A stretch of DNA of 6,674 bases, taken from an uncultured Bacillus sp. (lineage in GTDB: Bacteria > Bacillota > Bacilli > Bacillales > DSM-1321). The DNA is taken from positions 1 to 6,674 of the forward strand of contig CAKQBC010000133.1 of NCBI GenBank assembly GCA_934215995.1, given 5' to 3'. The position numbers and the translations under genes are program-made. The notes under the pieces were generated by a model. That model made no database searches. It worked only from the letters and a program-made list of their open reading frames with translations, and had not been told where the DNA came from. Position 1 is the first letter of the stretch. Each line of letters starts with the position of its first letter. Below are positions 1 to 5,265 of the stretch, piece after piece.

Positions 1-454
1 AATCAGCCCCTGCTTTAACAGCAAGTTCACAAGCACGGACCTTCTCTTCATCTGTCAGAAGGCATGTTTCAATAATTACTTTTGTTAAAGCTTGACCTTT
101 AGCCGCATCAACTACTGCTTTAATGTCACGTTCAACAAGTTCATTATTGCCGTCTTTTAAAGCACCGATGTTAATAACCATATCAACCTCAGTTGCTCCA
201 TCTTTAATTGCTTGTGTCACTTCAAATGCTTTTACTTCCGGAGTATTTGCTCCTAACGGGAAGCCAATTACCGTACAAACTTTCACGTCTGTTCCTGCAA
301 GCAATTCAGCTGACTTTTTAACCCAAGTCGGGTTGACGCATACAGATGCAAAATGAAATTCTTTCGCTTCTTCACAAAGCTTAATAATTTGTTTTTCAGT
401 CGTATCTGCTTTTAAGACTGTATGGTCGATCATACGCGCGATTTTCTCATTCAT
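1..454 (-). CDS. deoC: Deoxyribose-phosphate aldolase, 5' part (151 codons; runs off the left edge)
   Basis: DeoC reversibly cleaves 2-deoxyribose-5-phosphate into glyceraldehyde-3-phosphate and acetaldehyde, the last step in cytoplasmic deoxynucleoside salvage. Reading the minus strand from ATG 454-452 gives an open frame of 151 residues to the window edge. It begins [19 protein letters not shown] and contains the family motifs IDHTVLK (9-15), ASVCVNP (36-42), VIGFPLGAN (62-70), [14 protein letters not shown] (89-102) and KVIIETCLL (125-133). Asp91 in EVDMV matches the conserved active-site aspartate. The Schiff-base lysine lies in the missing C-terminal third (the family is usually about 220 residues), so catalytic integrity cannot be judged. 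The start is well supported by AAGGAG at 468-463, eight bases upstream. It begins 18 bases after the mtaB stop with no visible terminator between, so co-transcription is likely. The family call is secure; only the 3' end is unseen. Confidence 0.95.
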   Translation of the reverse strand, partial: MNEKIARMIDHTVLKADTTEKQIIKLCEEAKEFHFASVCVNPTWVKKSAELLAGTDVKVCTVIGFPLGANTPEVKAFEVTQAIKDGATEVDMVINIGALKDGNNELVERDIKAVVDAAKGQALTKVIIETCLLTDEEKVRACELAVKAGAD

Positions 455-462
455 AGTCTAAT

Positions 463-468
463 CTCCTT
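463..468 (-). promoter_or_regulatory. Ribosome binding site of deoC
   Basis: On the minus strand AAGGAG lies eight bases before ATG 454-452. This near-consensus Shine-Dalgarno sequence sits in the 18-base mtaB-deoC gap and fixes the deoC start. An ATG at 450-448 is out of frame and can be ignored. Confidence 0.85.
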
Positions 469-472
469 AGTA

Positions 473-1828
473 TTATGCTTCTAATAAAGATTGATCTTGA
501 GGGTTCATCACTTTGACAAACTGGCCTTCATTGTATGGATAGCCCGCTTTCGTGATTTTCACCTTCACAAGCTCTCCGATCATATCTTCACTACCTAAGA
601 ATACCACTTTCAAATAGTTATCTGAATAGCCGACAAATAGATTTTCTGTTCCATTTTCTTCATCTGTGAAGCGTTCTTCAGGAATGATTTCCAATACTTC
701 ATTCTCAAATTGTGACGCATATTCTTTAGCCAGCTGATCGCTTAAAGCAATCAATTTGTGGACGCGTTCATTTTTCACTTCTTCATCCACTTGATTGTCC
801 ATGCGGGCAGCAGGAGTGCCGGTACGTTTTGAATACGGGAATACGTGCAGCTCAGAGAATTTATGCTCTTTAATGAAGTTGTATGTTTCCATGAACTCCT
901 CATCTGTTTCTCCGGGGAAACCGACGATAACGTCCGATGTGACAGCTAGCCCAGGCAACGCATCATGCAGTTTGCGCAGACGCTCACCAAAGAATTCCAT
1001 TGTATATTTACGGCGCATTCTTTTCAGTACTGTATCTGAACCTGACTGAATCGGAATGTGCAAATGTCTTACTACTTTCTTCGATGTTTTCAGCACTTCA
1101 ATTACTTCATCAGAAATTTGACTTGCTTCAATCGATGAAATACGGATTCGTTTCAAGCCGTCAACTTTTTCTTCCATATCACGAAGAAGCATTGCCAGAT
1201 TGTAATCTTTCATATCTTCTCCATAGCCGCCTGTATGAATACCGGTAAGCACAATTTCTTTATAGCCGGCATCAACCAACTGTTGTGCTTGACGGATAAC
1301 TTCCTGCGGATCGCGTGAACGCATTAAGCCGCGCGCCCAAGGAATGATACAGAACGTACAGAAGTTGTTACAGCCTTCTTGAATTTTTAAAGACGCACGT
1401 GTACGGTCAGTGAAAGCCGGAACATCCAGCTCGTCGTATACACGAGATTTCATAATATTGCCTACGCCGTTAATCGGTTGGCGTTCTTTTTTGAATTGCT
1501 CGATATACGGAATCATTTTCGTGCGGTCCTGGGTCCCAACCACGATATCGACGCCAGGGATCGCCATGATTTCCGCCGGGGATGTTTGTGCATAACACCC
1601 TGTAACACAAATGACGGCATCCGGATTTTTCCGGATCGCCCTTCTTATGACCTGCCTGCTCTTTTTATCCCCAGTGTTCGTGACTGTACATGTATTGATC
1701 ACATACACATCAGCCTTTGATTCGTAATCTACTCGTTCATAGTTTTCTGCCTTGAAAAGCTGCCAGATGGCTTCCGTTTCGTAATGGTTTACCTTACAGC
1801 CCAATGTATGAAATGCAACAGTTGCCAT
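473..1828 (-). CDS. mtaB: tRNA t6A37 C2-methylthiotransferase (MtaB/YqeV, radical SAM)
   Basis: MtaB converts N6-threonylcarbamoyladenosine at position 37 of ANN-decoding tRNAs into the 2-methylthio form (ms2t6A), which stabilises codon-anticodon pairing. The 451 residues match the full length of B. subtilis YqeV. The N-terminal methylthiotransferase domain has its three cluster-binding cysteines at C11 (TLGCKVN), C47 (INTCTVTN) and C78 (VTGCYAQ). The radical SAM CxxxCxxC motif is C153, C157 and C160 in EGCNNFCTFCIIP. Later motifs include VGFPGETDEEF and HVFPYSKRTGTPAARM, followed by a C-terminal region of about 70 residues consistent with a TRAM RNA-binding domain. I chose MtaB over the related MiaB and RimO because of the start motif and the YqeV-type gene order. 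The gene begins seven bases after the rsmE stop, and its Shine-Dalgarno overlaps that stop. No key residue is missing. Confidence 0.96.
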   Translation of the reverse strand: MATVAFHTLGCKVNHYETEAIWQLFKAENYERVDYESKADVYVINTCTVTNTGDKKSRQVIRRAIRKNPDAVICVTGCYAQTSPAEIMAIPGVDIVVGTQDRTKMIPYIEQFKKERQPINGVGNIMKSRVYDELDVPAFTDRTRASLKIQEGCNNFCTFCIIPWARGLMRSRDPQEVIRQAQQLVDAGYKEIVLTGIHTGGYGEDMKDYNLAMLLRDMEEKVDGLKRIRISSIEASQISDEVIEVLKTSKKVVRHLHIPIQSGSDTVLKRMRRKYTMEFFGERLRKLHDALPGLAVTSDVIVGFPGETDEEFMETYNFIKEHKFSELHVFPYSKRTGTPAARMDNQVDEEVKNERVHKLIALSDQLAKEYASQFENEVLEIIPEERFTDEENGTENLFVGYSDNYLKVVFLGSEDMIGELVKVKITKAGYPYNEGQFVKVMNPQDQSLLEA

Positions 1829-1844
1829 TATTTCTTCACCCCAT
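1826..1844 (-). promoter_or_regulatory. Coupled rsmE stop / mtaB ribosome binding site and start
   Basis: The minus strand reads ATGGGGTGA, then AGAAATA, then ATG. The Shine-Dalgarno-like GGGGTGA (1842-1836) contains the rsmE stop codon TGA, and the mtaB ATG follows after seven bases. This arrangement suggests that ribosomes finishing rsmE start mtaB, keeping the two RNA-modifying enzymes in step. The coupling is inferred; the overlap is seen directly. Confidence 0.75.
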
Positions 1845-2588
1845 TAATTCTAATTGATATGAAATTGCCGCCAGCGCATAGAGCGGTGCAGTTTCTGTCC
1901 GTAAAATCCTTGGCCCGAGAGCACAGGAGATGAACCCTGCTTCTTTTAACGCATTGACTTCCTTTTCGGTAAGGCCCCCTTCAGGACCGAAAACAATCAG
2001 GACAGATTTCCCTTTGTCCAGTTTCTGCAGTGCTTGGCTGAAAGCACTCTTTTCTTTCGTTTTAGCGTCTTCTTCATAAGCCACTAGACAGACATCATAT
2101 TCCTTCGCCTGTGCGAGGATCCCTGTAATCCTTATCGGTTTTTCAACCGCCGGGACATGCGTTCTGTGGGATTGCTCTGCGGCTTCCTTTGCTATCTTCT
2201 GCAGCCGTTCGACTTTCTTTCCGGATTTTTTATCATCCCATTTCACAATGGAACGTTCCGAAATAAAAGGGATGAAGGAATTTGCGCCAAGTTCAGTTCC
2301 TTTTTGTACAATGTACTCCAACTTATCCCCTTTAGGCAAGCCGCTCACGATTGTAACATGTACAGGAAGTTCCTTTTCTTCTGCCATCCATTCTATTACA
2401 GAGCCAAAAACAGATTCATTGGTAATTTTTTCTAATTTAACAAGGGCCGATTTCCCTTCATCAAATACGCATAGTATTTGGTCGCCCTCTTTCATCCGAA
2501 GGACATTCATTATATGATGGGCATCATTTCCCTCAACCCTGACAGCAGTTCCGTCCAATTGGTCGGATGGAACAAAATATCTTTGCAC
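1836..2588 (-). CDS. rsmE: 16S rRNA m3U1498 methyltransferase RsmE (YqeU)
   Basis: RsmE uses S-adenosylmethionine to N3-methylate U1498 (E. coli numbering) of 16S rRNA near the ribosomal P site. The 250 residues cover the whole family length. An N-terminal PUA-like RNA-binding region (about 1-70, MQRYFVP... and DAHHIMNVLRMKEGD) precedes the SPOUT knotted methyltransferase domain. Diagnostic motifs are SGLPKGDKLEYIVQKGTELG (82-101), EAAEQSHRTHVP (135-146), FGPEGGL (200-206) and LGPRILRTETAPL (224-236). The last two form the trefoil-knot cofactor site. The start is GTG at 2588-2586, preceded by AAGGTG with eight bases between; the MQRYF N-terminus is typical of the family, so the GTG is credible. 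The gene is separated from prmA by 338 structured bases, although the two are usually close together. It is followed seven bases later by mtaB. Confidence 0.95.
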   Translation of the reverse strand: MQRYFVPSDQLDGTAVRVEGNDAHHIMNVLRMKEGDQILCVFDEGKSALVKLEKITNESVFGSVIEWMAEEKELPVHVTIVSGLPKGDKLEYIVQKGTELGANSFIPFISERSIVKWDDKKSGKKVERLQKIAKEAAEQSHRTHVPAVEKPIRITGILAQAKEYDVCLVAYEEDAKTKEKSAFSQALQKLDKGKSVLIVFGPEGGLTEKEVNALKEAGFISCALGPRILRTETAPLYALAAISYQLELMG

Positions 2589-2602
2589 GATGCAAACACC
2601 TT
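2586..2602 (-). promoter_or_regulatory. rsmE ribosome binding site and GTG start
   Basis: AAGGTG (2602-2597) is followed by the eight-base spacer TTTGCATC and then GTG. The Shine-Dalgarno is moderate and the start codon is weak. The site begins one base after the GGCGG arm of a hairpin (2604-2653), so folding of the upstream RNA could affect ribosome access. This is the only plausible start for the conserved MQRYF N-terminus. Confidence 0.7.
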
Positions 2603-2603
2603 C

Positions 2604-2653
2604 CCGCCTAAAATTCGGACTATGGAATTGAAACTATTCCATTGTTTTGGCGG
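2604..2653 (-). promoter_or_regulatory. Hairpin abutting the rsmE ribosome binding site
   Basis: In the minus-strand RNA, CCGCC-AAAA at 2653-2645 pairs with UUUU-A-GGCGG at 2613-2604. An inner 7-bp stem AUGGAAU/AUUCCAU (2642-2636 with 2628-2622) closes a 7-base loop. The two helices are separated by an asymmetric internal loop of 2 and 8 bases. The hairpin ends one base before AAGGTG of rsmE and has no trailing U run, so it is not an intrinsic terminator. A role in gating rsmE translation is inferred from position only. Confidence 0.55.
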
Positions 2654-2902
2654 CAGGACGTTGGTGCCCCTGGCATAAAGCCGGAATCACAAACCCCTGC
2701 CTTCCGCCTCCATCTTCCGGCAAGCGGAAAAGGAGGGGTATCCTTATTGAATCGTCTGTTCGCGAACTTCCCCACACTGGCTGCCCCTCAACAATTCCTT
2801 GAAGAGCGTCTAAAGCCATATGGCGGGTGAAGTCAAACATAGAACGAGCCACCCTTACCATCCGGACTTTACAAGAAAGCTCCTTCCGTCATAAGCGTGG
2901 CC
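2604..2902 (-). ncRNA. Unidentified structured RNA (or RNA-coding element) between prmA and rsmE
   Basis: This fills most of the 338-base prmA-rsmE gap. I recognise no family. Reading minus-strand RNA by hand, in order: domain A closes with GCCAC/GUGGC (2901-2897 with 2852-2848) around an inner stem GGA-CUUU/AAAG-UCC with one bulged G (2883-2876 with 2870-2864). Domain B has UGGCU/AGCCA (2818-2814 with 2782-2778) plus an 8-bp stem GCUCUUCA/UGAGGGGC (2807-2800 with 2790-2783) and a 9-base loop. Domain C has ACCCCU/AGGGGU, CC/GG and UUCCGC/GCGGAA stacked (2739-2724 with 2707-2693), 14 pairs with two small bulges. Domain D is a weaker CCGGC/GCC-A-GG hairpin (2684-2669). Domain E has CCGCC/GGCGG, AAAA/UUUU and AUGGAAU/AUUCCAU (2653-2636 with 2628-2604). 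Domain B uses two G-U pairs that would be A-C mismatches on the plus strand, favouring minus-strand transcription. No independent promoter or terminator is evident, so it probably rides on the operon mRNA. Alternatives are a leader of rsmE or a non-autonomous insertion. The boundaries are approximate. Confidence 0.55.
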
Positions 2903-2926
2903 AATTTTTTAATGAAAGTTACCTGT

Positions 2927-3865
2927 TTATGCTTTTTTTGCGATAAAAGCAACCCAATCTTCCATCATGATTGTTTCCTCAATCTCAAAGCCTGATCCGA
3001 TCAGTGCTTGTTTCACATCCTCTTTCTTTTGGGAGATGATGCCGGAGGAAATGAAGTAGCCTCCAGGTTTTACGGCAGATGCCACATCATCCGTGAATGA
3101 CATGATGATTTCAGCCAGGATATTGGCTACGACAACATCCTTCTTCCCTGTCACTCCATCGAGAAGATTATTTTTTGAAACATCCACAACGTCTTGGACT
3201 TTGTTCAGTTCTACGTTCTGTTTCGCGGATTCCACGGCAACCTCATCAAGGTCCAACGCCGTGATGTGCGATGCACCAAGAAGTGCAGCAGCGATGCTTA
3301 ATACACCGGATCCCGTCCCGACATCAACAACCTCATCGTTTTGCTTCACTGTTTTTTCCAAAGCCTGGATGCACATAACGGTAGTCGGGTGCGTCCCCGT
3401 TCCAAAAGCCATCCCCGGATCCAATTCAATGATCAGCTCATCACTGCTGACAGGAACGTATTCTTCCCATGTAGGCACGATTGTGAACCGCTCAGAAATT
3501 TTAACGGGATGATAGTATTTCTTCCATGCAGTAGCCCATTCTTCTTCATGGACTTCATTCAGGCTGACTGAATTCAGCCCAAGGTCGATATCGTACACAG
3601 CCAGGTTATTGATGGCTTCTTTGATTTCATCGACTGTTTCTGCAAGGAAACTATTGACCGGCAGATACGCTTTCATCAAAACACCTTCTTCCGGATAGTC
3701 ATCCGGATTGAGCTGGTAGATTTCACCGAAGCGATCTTCCTTTTCCTTGAACAGGTCGATTCTGTCTTCAATTACGACACCGCTCGCTCCTGCCTCATGC
3801 AATATATTCGAAATAGGTTCCACCGCTTCGTTTGTTGTATGGATCGATATTTCGGACCACTTCAT
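2927..3865 (-). CDS. prmA: Ribosomal protein L11 methyltransferase
   Basis: PrmA transfers methyl groups from S-adenosylmethionine to amino groups of ribosomal protein L11 in the cytoplasm. The 312 residues match the usual length of about 310. The N-terminal part (about 1-100, beginning [20 protein letters not shown]) corresponds to the L11-recognition domain. The catalytic Rossmann domain follows, with the PrmA signature [13 protein letters not shown] (150-162), the cofactor glycine loop [11 protein letters not shown] (180-190), the acidic motif [12 protein letters not shown] (203-214) and the post-motif VVANILAEI (245-253). The start ATG is preceded by AGGAG (3880-3876) with a ten-base spacer, and the gene begins 21 bases after the dnaJ stop, so the two are co-transcribed. 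Its C-terminus (WVAFIAKKA) looks complete, so the unusual sequence downstream has not interrupted it. Confidence 0.96.
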   Translation of the reverse strand: MKWSEISIHTTNEAVEPISNILHEAGASGVVIEDRIDLFKEKEDRFGEIYQLNPDDYPEEGVLMKAYLPVNSFLAETVDEIKEAINNLAVYDIDLGLNSVSLNEVHEEEWATAWKKYYHPVKISERFTIVPTWEEYVPVSSDELIIELDPGMAFGTGTHPTTVMCIQALEKTVKQNDEVVDVGTGSGVLSIAAALLGASHITALDLDEVAVESAKQNVELNKVQDVVDVSKNNLLDGVTGKKDVVVANILAEIIMSFTDDVASAVKPGGYFISSGIISQKKEDVKQALIGSGFEIEETIMMEDWVAFIAKKA

Positions 3866-3886
3866 TCACTACCAACTCCTGTATCT

Positions 3887-5020
3887 TTATTCACCTTTAA
3901 AAGCACGTTTCATTTTTTTGAAGAAACCCTCTGTATCTTCATCCACAGTTTGCCCGCTTACTTCCGCGAACTCCCTCAACAGGTCTTTCTGTTTCTCGGA
4001 TAGCTTTTTCGGGGTAATGACCTTGACGATAATATGCTGGTCTCCCTGTCCATATCCCCTTACGTTCGCCACGCCTTTCCCTCTCAAGCGGAATTTAGTG
4101 CCTGATTGCGTACCTGCAGGGATTTTCAGCTGTACCTTGCCGTGAAGAGTAGGAACCATGATTTCGTCACCAAGGGCAGCCTGAACGAATGTTAATGGGA
4201 TTTCACAATAAATATCGTCCCCGTCCCGTTCGAAGAACTCATGCTCTTTCACATGGAAAACAACGTACAGATCCCCTGAAGGCCCTCCGTTCACGCCAGG
4301 CTCTCCTTGCCCGCTTACGCGCAGCTGCTGGCCATCGTCGATTCCTGCCGGAATTTTGATGCTGATTTTCTTTCTCTTTTTAACTTTCCCTGTTCCGGAA
4401 CATGTACCGCATTTATTCGGAATAAATTTCCCGGTACCACCGCAATGGCGGCATGTCGTTCTGTTGACGATCCGGCCGAATGGCGTATTCTGCTCGACAT
4501 TGATTTGCCCGGATCCCTGGCAATGTGAGCATGTTTCCGCTTTTGTTCCCGGTTTTGCCCCGGAGCCATGGCATGTGCCGCAATTTTCCTCACGGGGAAT
4601 TTCAATTGTTGTTTCCTTGCCGAATACCGCATCCTCAAAGGAAACGCTCATTGTATATTGCAGGTCTGCCCCCTGGCGCGGCGCATTCGGGTCGCGCCTG
4701 CGCCCTCCGCTGCCGCCGAAGAATGTGCTGAAGATATCTTCAAAACCGCCAAAGCCGCTGCCGCCGAAGTCGCCCCCGAAACCGCCGCCAAAGCCTTGGT
4801 TAGGGTCTGTATGGCCGAATTGGTCATAGCGGGAACGCTGTTGGTCGTCGGACAGAACTTCGTATGCTTCTTTGATTTCTTTGAATTTATCTGCAGCATC
4901 CGCTTCTTTATTAATATCAGGATGATATTTTTTTGACAGCTTACGGTAAGCCTTTTTTATTTCATCTTTTGAGGCTGTCTTGCTTACGCCAAGCACCTCA
5001 TAATAGTCTCTTTTGCTCAT
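3887..5020 (-). CDS. dnaJ: Chaperone protein DnaJ (Hsp40)
   Basis: DnaJ delivers unfolded clients to DnaK and stimulates its ATPase. From ATG 5020 the protein has 377 residues, the class I length. The J-domain (1-70) carries HPD at 33-35. A Gly/Phe-rich linker (77-108) follows. The zinc-binding region has four intact CxxCxGxG repeats: CGTCHGSG (147-154), CSHCQGSG (164-171), CRHCGGTG (190-197) and CGTCSGTG (204-211). The C-terminal substrate-binding and dimerisation region fills the rest. An in-frame GTG at 5026 would add two residues, but the Shine-Dalgarno-like GGAGATGA (5034-5027) suits ATG 5020 with six bases between, and [12 protein letters not shown] is the family's normal start. prmA follows after 21 bases. 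The gene can be transcribed from the operon promoter by read-through and possibly from a promoter just upstream. Confidence 0.97.
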   Translation of the reverse strand: MSKRDYYEVLGVSKTASKDEIKKAYRKLSKKYHPDINKEADAADKFKEIKEAYEVLSDDQQRSRYDQFGHTDPNQGFGGGFGGDFGGSGFGGFEDIFSTFFGGSGGRRRDPNAPRQGADLQYTMSVSFEDAVFGKETTIEIPREENCGTCHGSGAKPGTKAETCSHCQGSGQINVEQNTPFGRIVNRTTCRHCGGTGKFIPNKCGTCSGTGKVKKRKKISIKIPAGIDDGQQLRVSGQGEPGVNGGPSGDLYVVFHVKEHEFFERDGDDIYCEIPLTFVQAALGDEIMVPTLHGKVQLKIPAGTQSGTKFRLRGKGVANVRGYGQGDQHIIVKVITPKKLSEKQKDLLREFAEVSGQTVDEDTEGFFKKMKRAFKGE

Positions 5021-5034
5021 AAGCACTCATCTCC
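5018..5034 (-). promoter_or_regulatory. dnaJ ribosome binding site and start choice
   Basis: GGAGATGA (5034-5027) resembles GGAGGTGA and is followed by six bases and then ATG 5020-5018. The earlier in-frame GTG (5026-5024) sits directly against this Shine-Dalgarno, too close to be used, so ATG 5020 is preferred. Confidence 0.75.
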
Positions 5035-5054
5035 GATTCTTTCACATAAATGTT

Positions 5055-5084
5055 ATTCTATCATCTATTTTATGCCGCTTGCAA
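5055..5084 (-). promoter_or_regulatory. Candidate sigma-A promoter for dnaJ and downstream genes
   Basis: On the minus strand TTGCAA (5084-5079, four of six matches to TTGACA) is followed by an 18-base spacer and TAGAAT (5060-5055, five of six matches to TATAAT). Transcription would start near 5045-5049, about 25-30 bases before the dnaJ ATG. It lies downstream of the dnaK terminator, where an extra promoter would be useful. From memory, B. subtilis also has an internal promoter between dnaK and dnaJ, which supports the call. The -35 box and spacer are imperfect. Confidence 0.5.
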
Positions 5085-5167
5085 TAAACAAACATATAAG
5101 CAGGCCAATATGGGCGCTTTTTATGAAGCCTTCTGAAAAAAGTGCCATGCAGGCGGTCCGGAACTGT

Positions 5168-5204
5168 AAAAAAGTCAAAGCCCCGGTAACTGACTTTGAC
5201 TTTT
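5168..5204 (-). terminator. Intrinsic terminator or attenuator after dnaK
   Basis: The minus-strand RNA forms a perfect 11-bp stem AAAAGUCAAAG/CUUUGACUUUU (5204-5194 with 5180-5170) around a 13-base loop, and the 3' arm runs into six consecutive U residues (5173-5168). The stem is A-U rich, so termination is probably partial. Partial termination would give more dnaK than dnaJ product from one heat-shock promoter. On the plus strand the U run is only four, and no plus-strand gene needs it. Confidence 0.75.
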
Positions 5205-5224
5205 CACATTCGTATTGAATCATT

Positions 5225-5263
5225 TATGATTGGCGCTTCTTGTACTCAGGAGCATCAATCATA
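5225..5263 (-). promoter_or_regulatory. Hairpin immediately after the dnaK stop codon
   Basis: UAUGAUUG (5263-5256) pairs with CAAUCAUA (5232-5225) in a perfect 8-bp stem. After one A-C mismatch it continues with U-G, G-C, C-G and U-A and closes a 13-base loop. It starts two bases after the dnaK stop (5268-5266) and has no U run. It may protect the dnaK 3' end or mark an mRNA processing site; neither is shown by sequence alone. Confidence 0.5.
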
Positions 5264-5265
5264 GA

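Noticed and set aside
2758..2767. Perfect 10-base palindrome GTTCGCGAAC in the prmA-rsmE gap
   Set aside because: As RNA it leaves no room for a loop. As DNA it could be a protein-binding dyad, but a single 10-base palindrome without a nearby promoter is not enough to call an operator.
2847..2857. AAGGGTGGC resembling the start of a T-box antiterminator motif
   Set aside because: The T-box consensus continues with NACCGCG, which is absent. There is no specifier stem or downstream terminator, and the next gene is an rRNA methyltransferase rather than an aminoacylation or amino-acid gene.
2634..2861. 75-codon minus-strand frame (starting MVRVARSMFDF) across the prmA-rsmE gap
   Set aside because: It has no Shine-Dalgarno, uses many codons that are rare in Bacillus-type genes (AGG, CGA, ATA, CCC), resembles no protein I know and coincides with paired RNA arms. 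A short open frame is expected in sequence of this composition. A homologue search for conserved protein would change this view.
2589..2926. Insertion sequence or MITE with terminal inverted repeats
   Set aside because: No matching terminal inverted repeats or target-site duplication is visible at the ends of the gap, and no transposase fragment is present. Elements without such ends remain possible and are covered in the findings.
5134..5155. Second terminator: GCC-UGCAU-GGC followed by six U residues on the minus strand
   Set aside because: The stem is only 3 bp and is followed by AC before the U run. It is too weak to call next to the clear 11-bp terminator at 5170-5204.
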